Below are positions 23,991-36,900 of a stretch of DNA of 64,000 nucleotides, in pieces. The stretch lies in the NCBI GenBank assembly GCA_013397075.1, contig VWZS01009934.1:2046001-2110000 (forward strand), written 5' to 3'. Within the stretch, counting starts at the first letter, position 1; the number at the start of each line of letters is the position of its first letter. The notes under the pieces were generated by a model, which saw only the letters and a program-made list of their open reading frames with translations, was not told the DNA's origin and did not search any database. Origin of the DNA: Rhabdornis inornatus. Lineage: Eukaryota; Chordata; Aves; Passeriformes; Rhabdornithidae. The translations under genes and the position numbers were made by a program.

Positions 23991-26900
23991 TAAGGATTGC
24001 AGTGTGAAGGGAGGTTGATAGTGGAAGTCACCAGGAATGTCAGCCTCATCTGTGAGCCAGTGGTAGCACAGGCCAAAATATCCATGAGTGTTCAGACCTT
24101 CCACAGGGAGGGAGGTCAATACTGCATTACCCTCTGCTCCCCCTCGTCCTAATGGCAAGTAACCAAGCCTTCACTGACTTTCCATTTGGAACTGTTCGTT
24201 AGTATTCCTCTGCTTAAGTCCTTGGCTGACAGTGAGATCAAAAAATGGTACCTCACTCTCCTACTTCTTACCCATAGCTTCAGGTTGCTTTGTTCCCATG
24301 CTGGATGTGATCCCTTGCATTCAGGGATGGAAAATAAAACAGCTGTGTTTGTCCAGGCCAAAAGCATCTAGTTCTGTAGCTGAGTTTCACCTTGAGTAGG
24401 TCAGTTCCAGAAACTTTACTGTGGTCTGGTTTCACATCCTCCCTGCTTGGTAGAAGCCAGCTGAGTACTAGAAAACCACATTTTATCTCCCCTGAAGAGG
24501 GCACAGTCCTCTTCAGTCTTCAAATCCACACCTTTCCTGTTTCTAGAAAACAGCTGAAATAAATTTTCAGTGCTGTCTGATATTTCTTGTCATGTCTCAG
24601 TATACTTTCAGGAGGAGATCTAATGTTGAAAGCATGGGAGTCAACAAGAGGTCTCCTTCAGCAATAGGTGAAAGTCAAATAAATAGGTAGGGCTGATGAT
24701 AATTTGTCCACCATTTCTATACGGGTGACCTGAAAGTGGTGCTGACTTGCTTAGAAAATGTATTAAGTCTGAACAGAATCAATCCAGATTGTCTGCTTTC
24801 ATTTCCTTAGAGCTAATTTGGGACAGTTACTCTTCTAGCCTGAGTACTGTTGGTTTGAGGTTGTGTAGAGAATCATAAAATCAAATGTTTCAGGTCTAAA
24901 GGCCAGCCATGTTGTACCTTATGTACCTCTATGACTTCTTGTTCACGGAAGTCAGGGCTGTAAGATGCAATTGGATTTCCAATGGTTGTGAGTGGGACCT
25001 CTTTCACAGAGCATCAGCTGGGAACAAGCCCTACATTCAGAGTGCTGGGACACCCACAGTTTCAGCCCTTGCTGGTGCTTCTTTTCTCGGACCTCCTCAT
25101 CCTTATTCAGTATGAGACCTAAATACATACAGCTAATTTGATGCAAGTATATTCTCATTACTCCTCAGTCAAACTTTATTAGAAATGTGTATCTCATCCA
25201 TATTGGCCATTGTTGTGTTTGTGTATTCAGAGAGTAGTCAGTAAAGAAGCCCAGTTTCATCTTTCCAGAGAAGTCAGGAGGATTTAAATGTTTATTTTGG
25301 TGGCAGACTCTGTTTTTGGATATGCTGCCATGGCTTTTCAATTTGTTGGCATGGAGGTCTGTATTGTGCACCATTGTGGCTGCTTCTTTGGCCACGCATG
25401 GTGAGTACTTATAAATATGTAACCATCCTTTTTTCTTCCTAAAGTGTGTGGGAGTCCCCTTTAGGACCATTTGAAAGCTTAAAGTTCCAGAGACTTTATA
25501 TTTTTTTTTAACTTAGTAAATTATTTATTTCCAAGAAGGAGATACACTGTGTCTGTATATTTGAGACTTGTTAATAATTTCTGGTTATGGTACAGCTGTT
25601 GAGTGTGTTTTAAACATCGCTTAATGATCGCAGTGCTATTAAAGTGCGAGGGTTTACGCTTTTTTCCAGAATGAGTGAGGGCTTCCACCTCCTTGAGTGC
25701 CCACTAGAGAGGAAAATTTTTATTAATTTTAATTATTTAAATTTCTTTGCTTAAAAGCAAAAGGCAGAGAAGGTGGCTAGCAGAAAGGATGGTGGCTTTG
25801 TTTCAAAGGAGAAATGAGCTGTGTATCAACACTTGCTTGCTTGTTTTAAGTCTTTTTTAAAAAAGAAAAAAAAACAAAACCACAGTCTCCAGAAAAAATC
25901 CAGTCTAAATAGTCTGGATTAAAATCCTGTTAAAAATATGTTGTGATGGATATGTTTGTGTGAGACCCAAAGTCAAATGGGAACTTCATTTGTTTTAGGC
26001 ATGTTTTGTAAAGAATGTTGTTACTCCTGACAACTGGAAATACAGATATTTAACCTAAAAAGTCTTTCTGCTCACATGCACCAACATGAATCATCCAGCA
26101 GTGAGAGACACAGTTCATGTGATATTCAGTTAAATGAGTTGTTTTCATCAGGGAAATAGTTCTTTGCATGCCTTTTCATGCAGTTTTTTGTCACTTATAT
26201 TTACATTTTCCTAAAGAATATCGTACACAAAATTAATAATTCATAACTATTGTTACACAGCAGAGCCTTATTTTGATACTCCCTTCTTACCACAGACCTT
26301 CTAACAAGTATGTTTATTCCTGTATTTAAAAATACACCAAATAAAAAATCCACCAAATCGACAGGGTTGTCCTAGGGAAATGCAGAAAACCTTTTCAGGA
26401 AAAAGAGGATCTGTACACAGCAATGTGTATTGTGATGATGATCATAAATTGCAAAGAAAATACTCTCCTGCTAAAATGTAAGTTCTGCTTGCCCTCTTTC
26501 CCAGACTTCAGAAAAACAGAGTGGTAAGCACATCATAGGAGGGAAAATCAGACTGCGTTGATTTCAACACTTAAACGACTCCTATGCTTAGCAAAACAGA
26601 AGGAAAATGTAGTCTCTGCTGTGTAGAAAAAGCATGAGCTTTTCCAAGAGAAACCAGGGACAGAAAGGAAAATTATTGTAAAAAAAGACCTTACTCTTGC
26701 AACACTTCCAAAACTAATATATTCAAGACATGGCCTAGAGAGAGAAAACTGAAAAAATGCTGATCAAAACCACCTTCTGGCACAAAGTGTACCTTGCCCA
26801 ACAGTACCTCATAACTTCTACCATATGGACAAAAACCTGCAGTTTTGAAGGAGAATGAGGAACACTGATTGGAAAGCTAACAATGAGGATGGCAAGGGAG

Positions 26901-29900
26901 AGTTCTCTCCTAACTGGACTTTTACCAGGAGTAAAAAAACAAAGGCTTTGTTAGCAGAATACATGCTGGCTAGCAGATGAGGACTGAATGCCCATCACTT
27001 ACAGTATAAACAGAAGAGCCAGGATGGTAATTCATTTCATCTACAGATCTGTATGTGTTTTGGATCTTCTCCAAGACAGGCTCAAATCCTGGCATCTGGA
27101 ATGGACTTGAAACTCAAATAAAAGCATGTTGGACTGACTTGTCTCTCACAGCATCGGTAGTGCTGCTGCTACAGATTTAAAAATAAGGGTACCATTTTTT
27201 GCAGTCATGGGTGAGATGAGGGGAGAAATAAATGTTTCTGGAGGAAACCGGGCATTTTGTACTGTTGCCCTGTTGCAGTGTGTTTTGCAGTTGGTGGTAC
27301 AGGATTTTGTTTCCTGTTGGTCATTTCACATTTATAAGGACCTACCTCTGTGAAGCACCTGTTTTCATACCAGGACAGACATACCAGCATTCTTTCTTAC
27401 TTCATCATACTACCTTTTATCTCAGCCCTTTACTTTTGGCAACTCTGCTTTTCCTACCTTTATGTTAATGAACCTTTATGTTCCTTCCGTCCTTGAAACA
27501 CCCCAACCAATATCATCAATTAAAACATTTGTAGGTCACTCAAATCACTCCTGAAGATCTGTTTCTACTGTGGTACTAACTGGAAATGCTGAATGATACC
27601 AGCTAGTTAAAAGAGCAGGAAGGATAGAACTTGGGTATTGCAAATGCATCTTCTTAGGGTTTTTTGCCTTTTTGCCTCCCCCTGTGGTTGCTACACCTGC
27701 CTATTACAACCTAGCTCAGCTAGTTCGTGTGCTTTTAGTGGCAAAGATTGCTTAGCTGTGTGCCTGTTCTTAGCACAATGGGGCTCCCAGTCTGATTTAC
27801 AGCTTACAGCTTCTACTATCATACAAATAATAGGGAGTAATAATGATAGTAGCCTCTGTAATTCATGTTGTCCTTGGAGAGCGTGGGCCGAGTCTTTAAA
27901 GCCAAGTTCTCTGATCTTTTCAGTCTTCTCACTTTGTGGCAGGGACAATAGGATCCTAGTGATGAGTGTTCCAAGGAAGCATCATACCTCTCTGCCTCTC
28001 TTCTGCCTTGTACCATTTTGCATGATTTCTGCCACCTAATCATAGTGCCACTGTCACACAGGGGTATAATGTTTCATTTTCCTGACTCACTCTCTGAAAT
28101 AACTCAAAAGTAGGTGCTGAGATGTGATAGTTGAATCTCACTGCCTGCATAAAAAAATCACAGGGTGGCTACTAACTCAAAAGTTGGTTTCAAGTTTGAC
28201 TGGAAAATAGGATGATCTGAACTAACTGTATTACTGCCTTAAAGCCTTGTAAGGTTAGCCATTATATCAGTCACTGAAACACTTGTGGATAAAATGTAGT
28301 TGGAAAGGCTTGCAAGTGTCTTACCAAGCAAGTACCTTTGAGAGTGTAAAGCTGCAGAAAGGAAGTACAAAAGGCAGAAACTACAGTGAGCCTTGACTGG
28401 GAGAAATAAAACTAAACTGGTCTAGTTAATTAATGGAAGGGATATTTTTTTACTCAAATTGAAGAAGAAACGTCTGGATTTTTTAAAGACTGCTTTAGAC
28501 AAAACAACATTTAGCTAGTTTTTACTAGTAACTGCTTAAATCTTACGCCTGTTTTTGTAAGTATAACCAGCAGCGCCTAGGCTTTAGAGCCAGGATTATT
28601 TTATTGGTTATTCTATTCTGTAAAATGATCAGTCATTTCTAAGTACGTTTTTTGGGGGAAAGAAATACTGAAAAGCAAGTCTGAACTTCGTTCATTTACA
28701 AAGAGAGAAGGAGAAAGAGTTTATTTCATTTGCTAGAGGTCCATTTCTTTTACTGGAAAACATTTTCATTTTTCTTGACAAACAAGATAGTGCTTGCCTC
28801 AGAGTTAAAGGAATGATTATTTTGCCCACATAATTCATTCCCTGTAGCTTTCATTTTAGTGAAAAGTAGTTCCGCTGAAACTTTTCTATCCATAAGCTAC
28901 CTGCAAGAAATTATTCTTTATGAAGTTTTGAGGTTGATGATAACATGATCCTTGTGCCTTCTGAGTAAGAGAGGAAAGGGAAATTTTCCACCCAAGGAAG
29001 TGGCAGAACTAGAAATTCTTCAAAGAGAGAGGAGGAATTTTTTTTACCCAGTCTTCTAACTCTCTGTGTGGAAATAGAAATTTGGCTGCACAAAGTTATT
29101 TAAGAATTCAAATTCTGGCAGACACTAATTATAGCAACTGGAATACAATTCAGCTCTCATTCTGAAGAGGAAGTAAGATGCCGTGAACTGGCAGAGTAAT
29201 GACTAAACTTAGAGGAGATTCCAATATTAAGAGAAAGTTAATGGAATAGGTCTGAGAGTGAAAAATAAGTGAAATGCTATCTTTGGATGTTTCACGGGTA
29301 CTACTTAAAAATATTATCACTGGAGCTTGCAAAGTATGGAACAAAATGGGATCCATGAGGAAAAGTCGTAAGTCAGGCCAGCTGAATGCCATTCTTTTTA
29401 AGTGAAGGAAAAGAAATGTATTTCACATTTTAAATGATACTCCTGGGGGAGCCACAAAGAATGGGAAATCAGTCAGTAAAAGGGAAATTGTAGTTGCCGA
29501 GATTAACTAGAAAAGTAAGTATCTAAGGGTATGGAATCAAGCAATGTTACTGTCTTCCACCGTATTCAGCACAGGATGCCTGGGGAAATATTTTGCTGGG
29601 TTTTGCAGTACCTATGGGTTTATCTTTAAGTATATCTCTGTTTTTCACTTCTGGCAGGGAGCACTCTAGTTTGTTTTCATCAAGTAAAGACTTTCCAAAG
29701 TCAGCACCTTAATCTTTTTTAAACTGGCAGGAAACATCTCCTTGTCCTTTCATTTTCTAACAAGCTCCCTTGAGCTATCCTGCACTCACTGCTCTTTAGT
29801 GACCTATTGTCTTTCTAGAGTACCACAGTGTATATGTCAGTTTAGCCTTGATTCTTGTAGCTCCACTAGGCCAGACAATCTCAGAAAACAGATTTGAGGT

Positions 29901-30332
29901 TTTTTATGCAAGGATTGGAGTCAGTCATCTGTATGCAAGGGTAGAATCATAATCTTAAAAGTAAAACAAACAAGAAAATCCAAGTAATTCATTAGGTCCG
30001 GTGTTGTGAGGAAAATGCAGTGGGCATAGCTTAGTTGTTGGCATCAACTTAATGACCTGTTTTCATTAAATACAGATATTTTACTGGAGGCACAGAATAT
30101 GTCTTGTAGCTATATATTCCTAAAGGCTCCAGGATGATCAAGGGTATTAAAAATTACTGTGTCAGACAAAGGGGTTGAAACAACAGTAATAAAATAAAGA
30201 AATAAACCACCAAGACCAGATCATCATGATAAAATAGTGTATCAGTAACACTGTTTCCGTAAAGAAAGATTACATTTCACTCAAGTATTTTTAGCATCTG
30301 TCAGTACAGCAGAGTAAAAGTGAAATCAAAGC

Positions 30333-30357
30333 ATCTCTTTTTCTTTTTTTTTTTTTT
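30333..30357. repeat. Pyrimidine/poly-T tract
   Basis: The sequence is ATCTCTTTTTC followed by an uninterrupted T run and then GTAG. It looks like a strong splice acceptor, but no recognisable exon follows. It may be the reversed A-tail of an old minus-strand insertion. Confidence 0.85.
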
Positions 30358-33300
30358 GTAGGCTTGAAATAGTACTTTTCCACATCTCTCTTGAAAACAT
30401 ACAAACAAAAACAAATGCACTAATGGACATTGCAGTTTATCAGGAGGCAAAGTGAATTTCACAACTACTGCCCTAAGTTGCCTTGTTCCCCTTAGGTACA
30501 GCTCACCTTTCTCTCCATGGTGCCAGTGCAATTGCCTGTGTGGATATGGGTTAAAAGTCAGCTAAGAATTTATTATGGGGTGAGAGGCAAATATCACTCA
30601 ATCAACATCTACCTATCAAACAGAAGCACAGGAGAAGTAAAGTGACACTGCTTGTCATAGCTAATGCACTTCAGTATTTAATATTAAATGCTGTATGGTA
30701 TGTTTATTAAATGCATGGAAGAGTCAGGGTTAGGGCAGCAGCTCTTGATTGCAATGCTAGTACAAGTTAGCAGAATTCACATAGACCTGGGAAGAATTTC
30801 AGTGGGACAAAAGCAAACTGAATAAAGAGGTAGTACCAACTCAAATTTCAGTCTTGATAAATGCTAAAATGTAAATTTGAATGGCTTTTAACTTGTAAAG
30901 GGTTAAAACCTGAGCACTGCGCTGAAGAAAGGGACGCAAGTTTCATCGTAAACAATACACTGTAAAAATTTGTGTCATCTGATGTTGAAATAAAACTAAA
31001 CAGAATGCTATGGGTATGAAGAGTGGATTAGAACGCAACAATTTTCTAAAATCTAGTTGTGAAAACAATAGGTATGTTAAATGAATAAGCAGCATTAAAT
31101 AAAATGCAGAAAGGTAATCCCAAATTTCTAATGCTAGAAGACTCAAGGAATGTTCAAAAAAGATGAAAGTTCTTTTCATTTACCCAAATAGATTTTGGAA
31201 ACCACTAAGAACAATAGTGGAGCACCATTTTGTCAGCAAATAAATAAGCTGCTGAATGGAAATAAAGGAGAATTGAGGTAATGCCAATATTATTTTACAA
31301 TAATTAATGGTAGGGGTTTTTATAAGGCTTGTTAACATCATGCTTCCAGTTTAAGACAACCTCTGTTGTGACTAAGGCTGAATCCATCACTGTGAGAAGC
31401 TGTACCCTATTTTTAAATCAGCATTGCAATTCTTTTCATAGACAATTTGAGATGATTCCTCAATTGGATAATCAATAGATGATGCAATATGGGAGTTCAA
31501 GTGTTCTGATGTTAGGCTCTGTGCAACTTCCTGTGTAGGCATTCTTTGGAGATTTTGCATTAGTGGTGGATTCCCCAGCTCGTTCAGTACTCCCAACAGG
31601 ATAATGCTTTGTGTTATGGAAGGCATTTAATGAAAGTTGTTCTCCATCATATGCAGAAAATGTGTGTGCTTTGAATACGACTTTGATATTATCTCCCCTG
31701 CATAGTGTAAGTGTAGCTGGTTGCACTGAACTGAGCACCATGAGCTGCTAAAGAGAGACACGGCACTGGAACACATTGGATAGTACCATGAATGACTGCC
31801 TTTACCTAATTTCACTGTTTAGCACTCATATTCCCAAAACTAACACTGGAAGCCTTAACAAAAGGGATGAAACCATAAGGCAGAAACTGTTTTATCAAGT
31901 CATTACTGGTGAGTATTCCAGTTGGCTGGGGTAGCCTGAAGGAGATAATGATGAATAGGCTGTGAAAGGAACCAGTCTTAGAAGCTGCATCTGAAAAGAT
32001 ACTACTTGCTATTGACTTAACAGTCTTTCTTGCTTGGGTTTTAGATTTGAAAGAGAGCTTTGGAGTCCTTCATATGTCTTACCATTTGCATCATGCTTGA
32101 TTCACTGCTTCCTGTTAGCCAAGTTCAGCTCAACAGCTGCTTTTTTCATGAACATGCTCTAGATGTCTTCTGAATATCTACTGCAATTTTGAGTGCTGTG
32201 AAGAGTACAGCAATATAGAGTTTTTTTAAATTATTTTTATACCATACGGGAAAATAAAAATAGAGCTTAGAACTCTTTATTCATATGAAGTATGAATCAT
32301 CCTTTACTCATACAAAGTAAGGATTTTATCAATTTGGAAAAGCGCGTGTGTATTTCTATCAAAGTAATATTTTTGTGGAACTGGGCACAGGGACAGAAAG
32401 CACATAATCTTTGCTGATCTAGCACTGTTGTAAAGTACCTTGGCCAGAATTTTCAAAGAACCTCGTTCCTGCATTTAGCTCTAGAAATGTTTTGATTAAT
32501 GGTTATCACCTTTTCTGGCAGGTTTTTCTGGCATTCCTCTTGGCAAGGAGTTTTGAAGATGTAGGCCAAAAGTGTAGCTGTGGGCACTCAGAAGTACTCT
32601 TCATCTTAGAATATCCTGGTTAAAATTGAGAAGAAACACTGGAAATATGTTCATTCTGTTTTTCAGAAAATAGCCCTTCATGTAAATTGGCCATTAATTG
32701 TTTCCTTTCCAGAAAGAAAAAGTGAAGAAACAAGTAAAATATAGTTGGTGCTGTCAGAATCCTCTCTGAATCCCAGTTAGTGGTACAAGAATGTGGTTTA
32801 AAAGATTACACTTCGCTTAGGCTTTACTCTTCCTTCTCCCTTCCCAAAAAAGCTATAGCAGGAAAGCGACCCATGAATCCCTGTGTCCACTTTATGGCAT
32901 GGTGCCTCAAATTATGAATGCTGACACATTTTGATTAAAAAAAAAAAATGTAAGTCCATAAAAAATAAAATCAGCTTAGTGAATTGAATGTTGCTTCCTT
33001 AACGTTTTTCATCCTGAACTCATTTAGTAGGGGAAATGGATATTTCATCAGACATGGATTTGACGTTCCATCACATTATACAGTAAACAGTACAAACGAT
33101 GTTATTTTTTTTAAACGGAGAAGCTGGAGGAGCTAAGACAGTAGCTGCTGTAAGGCACTGGTTATCTCATTTAAACAGATATTAAATGTAGGTGCCAGTG
33201 GTGTGATCATCAGCTGCTTCCCACTTTGTGAATAAATTGCTTAGAAGGAGTCTTTTTTCCTACCAGATGTGACCTAGATTTAGATTTCCAAAGGCATAAA

Positions 33301-33818
33301 AAAAAAAGCCTATTGTGTAAAAAAACAATTGTGGGTAAAATGCATGGTAAATGAGCTTATCTCACTTTTCCAGGTGTTTAAGCTAATATGTTATGGAATT
33401 ACAGCTTCATTTATGAAAAATAATTGAGGAAAATGTTCCAGCAAATCAAATTTGAATAAAGGCTTAGTATAGTTATTGTGTTGTTAGCAAGTTTCTAAAT
33501 GGAAGAAAGAAAAGGGAGCCAGCACAGATAATAAAAGTATAGAAATTTGTGAATCTGTGAAGAGGCTCCTATAAAGGGTCAGGGCTGGCAGTGGTATCCT
33601 ACCTGTATTGTGGTCTTGCAAAATGTCTTGGAACAATATAAAGAATTATACTCCCAACAATGCATGTGAAAGCAGGATTTTTTCTTAAAAGACCGAGCAT
33701 TGATATCTGTTGGCCCTGGATAAGAATAATGACATTATTAGGTTAAATGTATAAACATCAAAAGAATAACACCTTTAATCTTTTTCTTATTCCTCTTTTT
33801 CTTTTATCGATTCCATAG

Positions 33819-33951
33819 GGGCTGCCACTCGGAAACCAGACCCAGAGCCTGAGAAGCAGACAGACCATACTGTTAAAATTGCTGGAGTCATTGCAGGCAT
33901 CTTGCTGTTCGTCATTATATTTTTGGGGGTCGTGCTGGTAATGAAGAAAAG
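33819..33951 (+). CDS. PTPRM: PTPRM exon: extracellular stalk and transmembrane helix
   Basis: This is a 133-nt exon in frame with the 37-nt exon: two bases complete a Gly codon, 43 full codons follow, and two bases (AG) of a split Arg codon remain. The stalk AATRKPDPEPEKQTDHTVK is followed by a single membrane helix of about 22 hydrophobic residues, from IAGVIAGILLF to GVVLVM, and then the basic stop-transfer KKR. The GVIAG segment is a GxxxG motif, which in many single-pass proteins supports helix packing. The match to human PTPRM is near complete by memory, and stalk substitutions are the main difference. In this family the stalk is where ADAM proteases shed the ectodomain, and the helix is then cut by gamma-secretase. 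The acceptor is CATAG at 33814-33818 and the donor is AG|GTGAGC. The skipped isoform joins AG to the next exon to give Arg. Confidence 0.96.
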
Positions 33952-36900
33952 GTGAGCAATTTGTGGATGTTTTCTATGTCCGTTTTCATATTCCATCTCC
34001 GACAGCAGTATTCAGTTTGATATTGGTAAAACTATCCAGCCACCTTCGTACCCACAGAGAATTAATGTTTATGTCTTTGTTTTATATATAACAAGCTGAG
34101 GTTAATGTTTGTAGCACTTCTTACATCAGTACTGCATGATGGACTCTATAATAGGAGAGTATCTTGTCCTGTGTGAGTCTCCACCCTATTCAACCGATCA
34201 GCTGGAAGCTAGATGTAGTTTCATTCTTGCATGTAAAAGAAATCCTTGAAACAGGAGCTAGAGCGAAGGTAATTTGTACTAAGAATGAGGTCTGTATTGT
34301 TCTGCATAGACTTCATTCCCTGAAAACAAAGGAAAATGTTACAATGGTGCTGAATGCTTCCAAATTCTGGTTCAACACATTCGTGCATTGAGATTGTTTT
34401 GCTTTGAATGTCATTTGGAAACTGCTACATTATTAGAAGTGCAAGGCTTTTAAAACTGTTTGCCTTTCTCAACACTGTAAGAGGTAAAAGAGTAATGGGA
34501 AGAATACAGCTAAGGAGGTGGCACAGATAAGAAAAGAAACCCTTATGATCTTAGAAGCTTAGTCTAGATTGGAAGAAATTAATTAGGAAATAGAATTAAG
34601 GTTTTAGGTTCTATAATGAGTAATGTGAGATTTGCAGCTGTGAGAGGTGGGGTTGGGAATGTGCGAGTGCAGTGTGAAGGGGCTGAGTGACAAATTCTCC
34701 TTCCACTTCTGCCACAGTCTCCTTACTGTGTCCCATAACCCCTGTCCTCCTTGCTATTACTCTTGAATTATCCCATTTTTTCCTTTGAGAGCAATCCTGG
34801 CCTGATTTGACTCATTCCAACCCTGTGTGGTTTGATTGTATGTTAACTAGTTTGGAAGGTCTGAGGTAGTCCAAACCCCTGAGCTGCCTGAATTTCTTCC
34901 AGAATTTGAGCAGTGGAGGTGCACAGCAAAGGAGGCAGCTGTCTGACAGTGCCTCAGGGCAGGCAACAGAAGTAGCTGCTTTTCACTCTCCTTGAAGATA
35001 GAAGCAGGGCCATGAGTTAGAAGGGCTGTGTGGAGAGAAAGGCGAGCTGTGGCCAGAGCTGGGGGCTAGGTCATGACAAGAGGTATGTAAAGCACTCAAA
35101 AGCTGCCATACAGAAGAGACTGAGACTTAAGCCCCAGGGTGAGACTGACTGGGGCAATGAAATTGACCCAGTAACCAAGTCTGCTCAATAAAGTACAATG
35201 TAGCAGGGTTGAAATCTGTTCTGACTTTGCAGTACTTTTTTCTTCCCACTTCCGATTTCTTGCATCGTTCATACCTTCAATTTTAGCAGTTGAACTCCCA
35301 GGTTCCTACCTAGGGCCAGACACAGCACTTGGCATGCAGGGAGGAAGGCTTCTTGGATTTTCTGCCCAGTCCTTCTTCACACAATTCCTGACCAGCATTC
35401 ATCATTCTCTCTGTTCAGTTCTGAGCCTCTCCTTAAGTGTTTCTACCAAGGGTAGAATGTATTCACCCAGGGGAAACAAGTTATTCTTAATCTTGAAGGG
35501 ATAGCATTGCAAAATTATCCAAATAGTTTCAAAGTGAATAAGGTGTCCAGGTCTCTGGCTAAATGGATGCTATGCCAGCTCCTGCTTTATTCTCTAGGGA
35601 AAAACTCTTTGATAATTTAGTTAGAGGCAGGAGAACTCAGATCCTGAGTGTTTGCATTAATGCAGAAGGATGCTTGATTGCTTCTGTCTACCACAGCGGA
35701 GTAATTATTATTCATAGTAATTTTGTTGTTAAAGTGCATTATGTGAGCTTCCTTGCTTTTTGGAATACATCTGCTAGTGACAGAGATGGAACTATTGAAA
35801 ATACAAGTCCAGGAACTCTGTTGCCAAATACCCACAATTTCATTGTGTAGTACAGAAAAAATGATACCAATAACTTAAACATGTCCCAGAATGATGCTAC
35901 AGCCTTGAACAAAACAAACCTAAATGAGTTGAAGCAAATATTAAAAAGTAAGAATGGTTCATTTGTGTAACAGGATGTGACTAGGCTTTAATGAGAGTTT
36001 CAGGAGGTGGGTATATTGTGTCCCAAGCCTCTAAAGCATCTGCTCTAGCATAGAAGGTCTTGAATACAATTACACTCGTGACTTAAGTAGAAAATGAACC
36101 AATTATTCAATAGATTGTTATTGGTGCATTAATTCACTAGGCTGCTGGGAGCCCCTGTGATTTCACCTGGGTTTGGTTACTGTGTATACATTATGCATTT
36201 GAAAAAAATCTATAAATCATGCCTCAAGCTTAGTGTGACTGTAGTGGTTTTGCACTTCTGCAATATTTTAGGTGCTTCCTTTGGGAAACAATCTTATCAA
36301 GCTAGTGTGCCATTTGACTTCTGCACTTGATAATTTTATTTCATTTACTTTATCAGGAGCTTTACTGGTGTAAAGATCTGAGTGAAAGATAAAATAGCAC
36401 CTTGTAATTCAGTGGCACCTTTCCCCTGAGAACCACTTTGTTCTCTGCACTATTATGTGCAGAATCTCTGGGCTACAATGGTGGGTTTCACTGCACTGAG
36501 TCTATGTGCTTTGAAACTTGTCTTTTTTGGAGTAGGCTACAGCAAAATCCCATTCACATTCTGCTTTCCCAAGGCATATCCCAAAGCAAATACTATGTGT
36601 TATTCATTCTTCCACGGAAAAGAGTCTTGTGTACTTGATCTCCAGATCGCACCAGTAGAGGACACCAACCCTGTCTCTGGGGCTTGTCAGTGCTTAATTA
36701 ACTTAATATCAAACCATTTATTTCCATTGTCAAGATATTTGGAAAGCAGTTTCACTTGTGGGATAACCATGACTTAGTCCAGCACATTCCTTAAATAGCC
36801 ACCTCATTTCACTCAACAATCATTCTTTGCTTGGTTGGTGCCAGGTACCACAGATTTTCACGGATCAGTCTCTTGAACTCTTAATTCAGTAGCCAAGTAG

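Larger units (their letters stand above)
11075..33818 (+). other. PTPRM: PTPRM intron (22,744 bp)
   Basis: It runs from a GTATGT donor at 11075 to the acceptor AG at 33817-33818. It carries a GTTT microsatellite (11238-11266) and an 11-bp tandem duplication near 11464-11488. It also carries a tRNA-Ile/CR1 SINE (13483-13609), an AAAC repeat (14758-14777), a degenerate minus-strand coding relic (16129-16560), a perfect 9-bp hairpin (23966-23990) and a pyrimidine tract (30333-30357). Other stretches, including 17000-23900 and 24000-30300, are unique-looking AT-rich DNA in which I see nothing supportable. Scattered reading frames of up to 133 codons have no recognisable family. Confidence 0.93.

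Noticed and set aside
24868..24910. AGAATCATAAAATCAAATG resembling a CR1 tail
   Set aside because: The expected GGAAGGGACC core is missing, so only an AT-rich coincidence can be claimed.
27638..28039. 133-codon open frame on the + strand
   Set aside because: It is the longest frame in the window, but it has no recognisable family, starts inside intron sequence and has overlapping frames of similar length on the other strand. It looks like chance.
30301..30531. Minus-strand frame with a poly-lysine run
   Set aside because: The lysines are simply the reverse of the poly-T tract at 30341-30357.
34805..34850. Possible plus-strand CR1 tail (CATTCCAACCCTGTGTGG)
   Set aside because: Only a short core resembles CR1, and the upstream sequence does not follow the consensus. 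It is too weak to list.
36457..36777. 106-codon open frame on the + strand
   Set aside because: It has no recognisable domain, and a second frame of 66 codons overlaps it. There is no evidence of coding.
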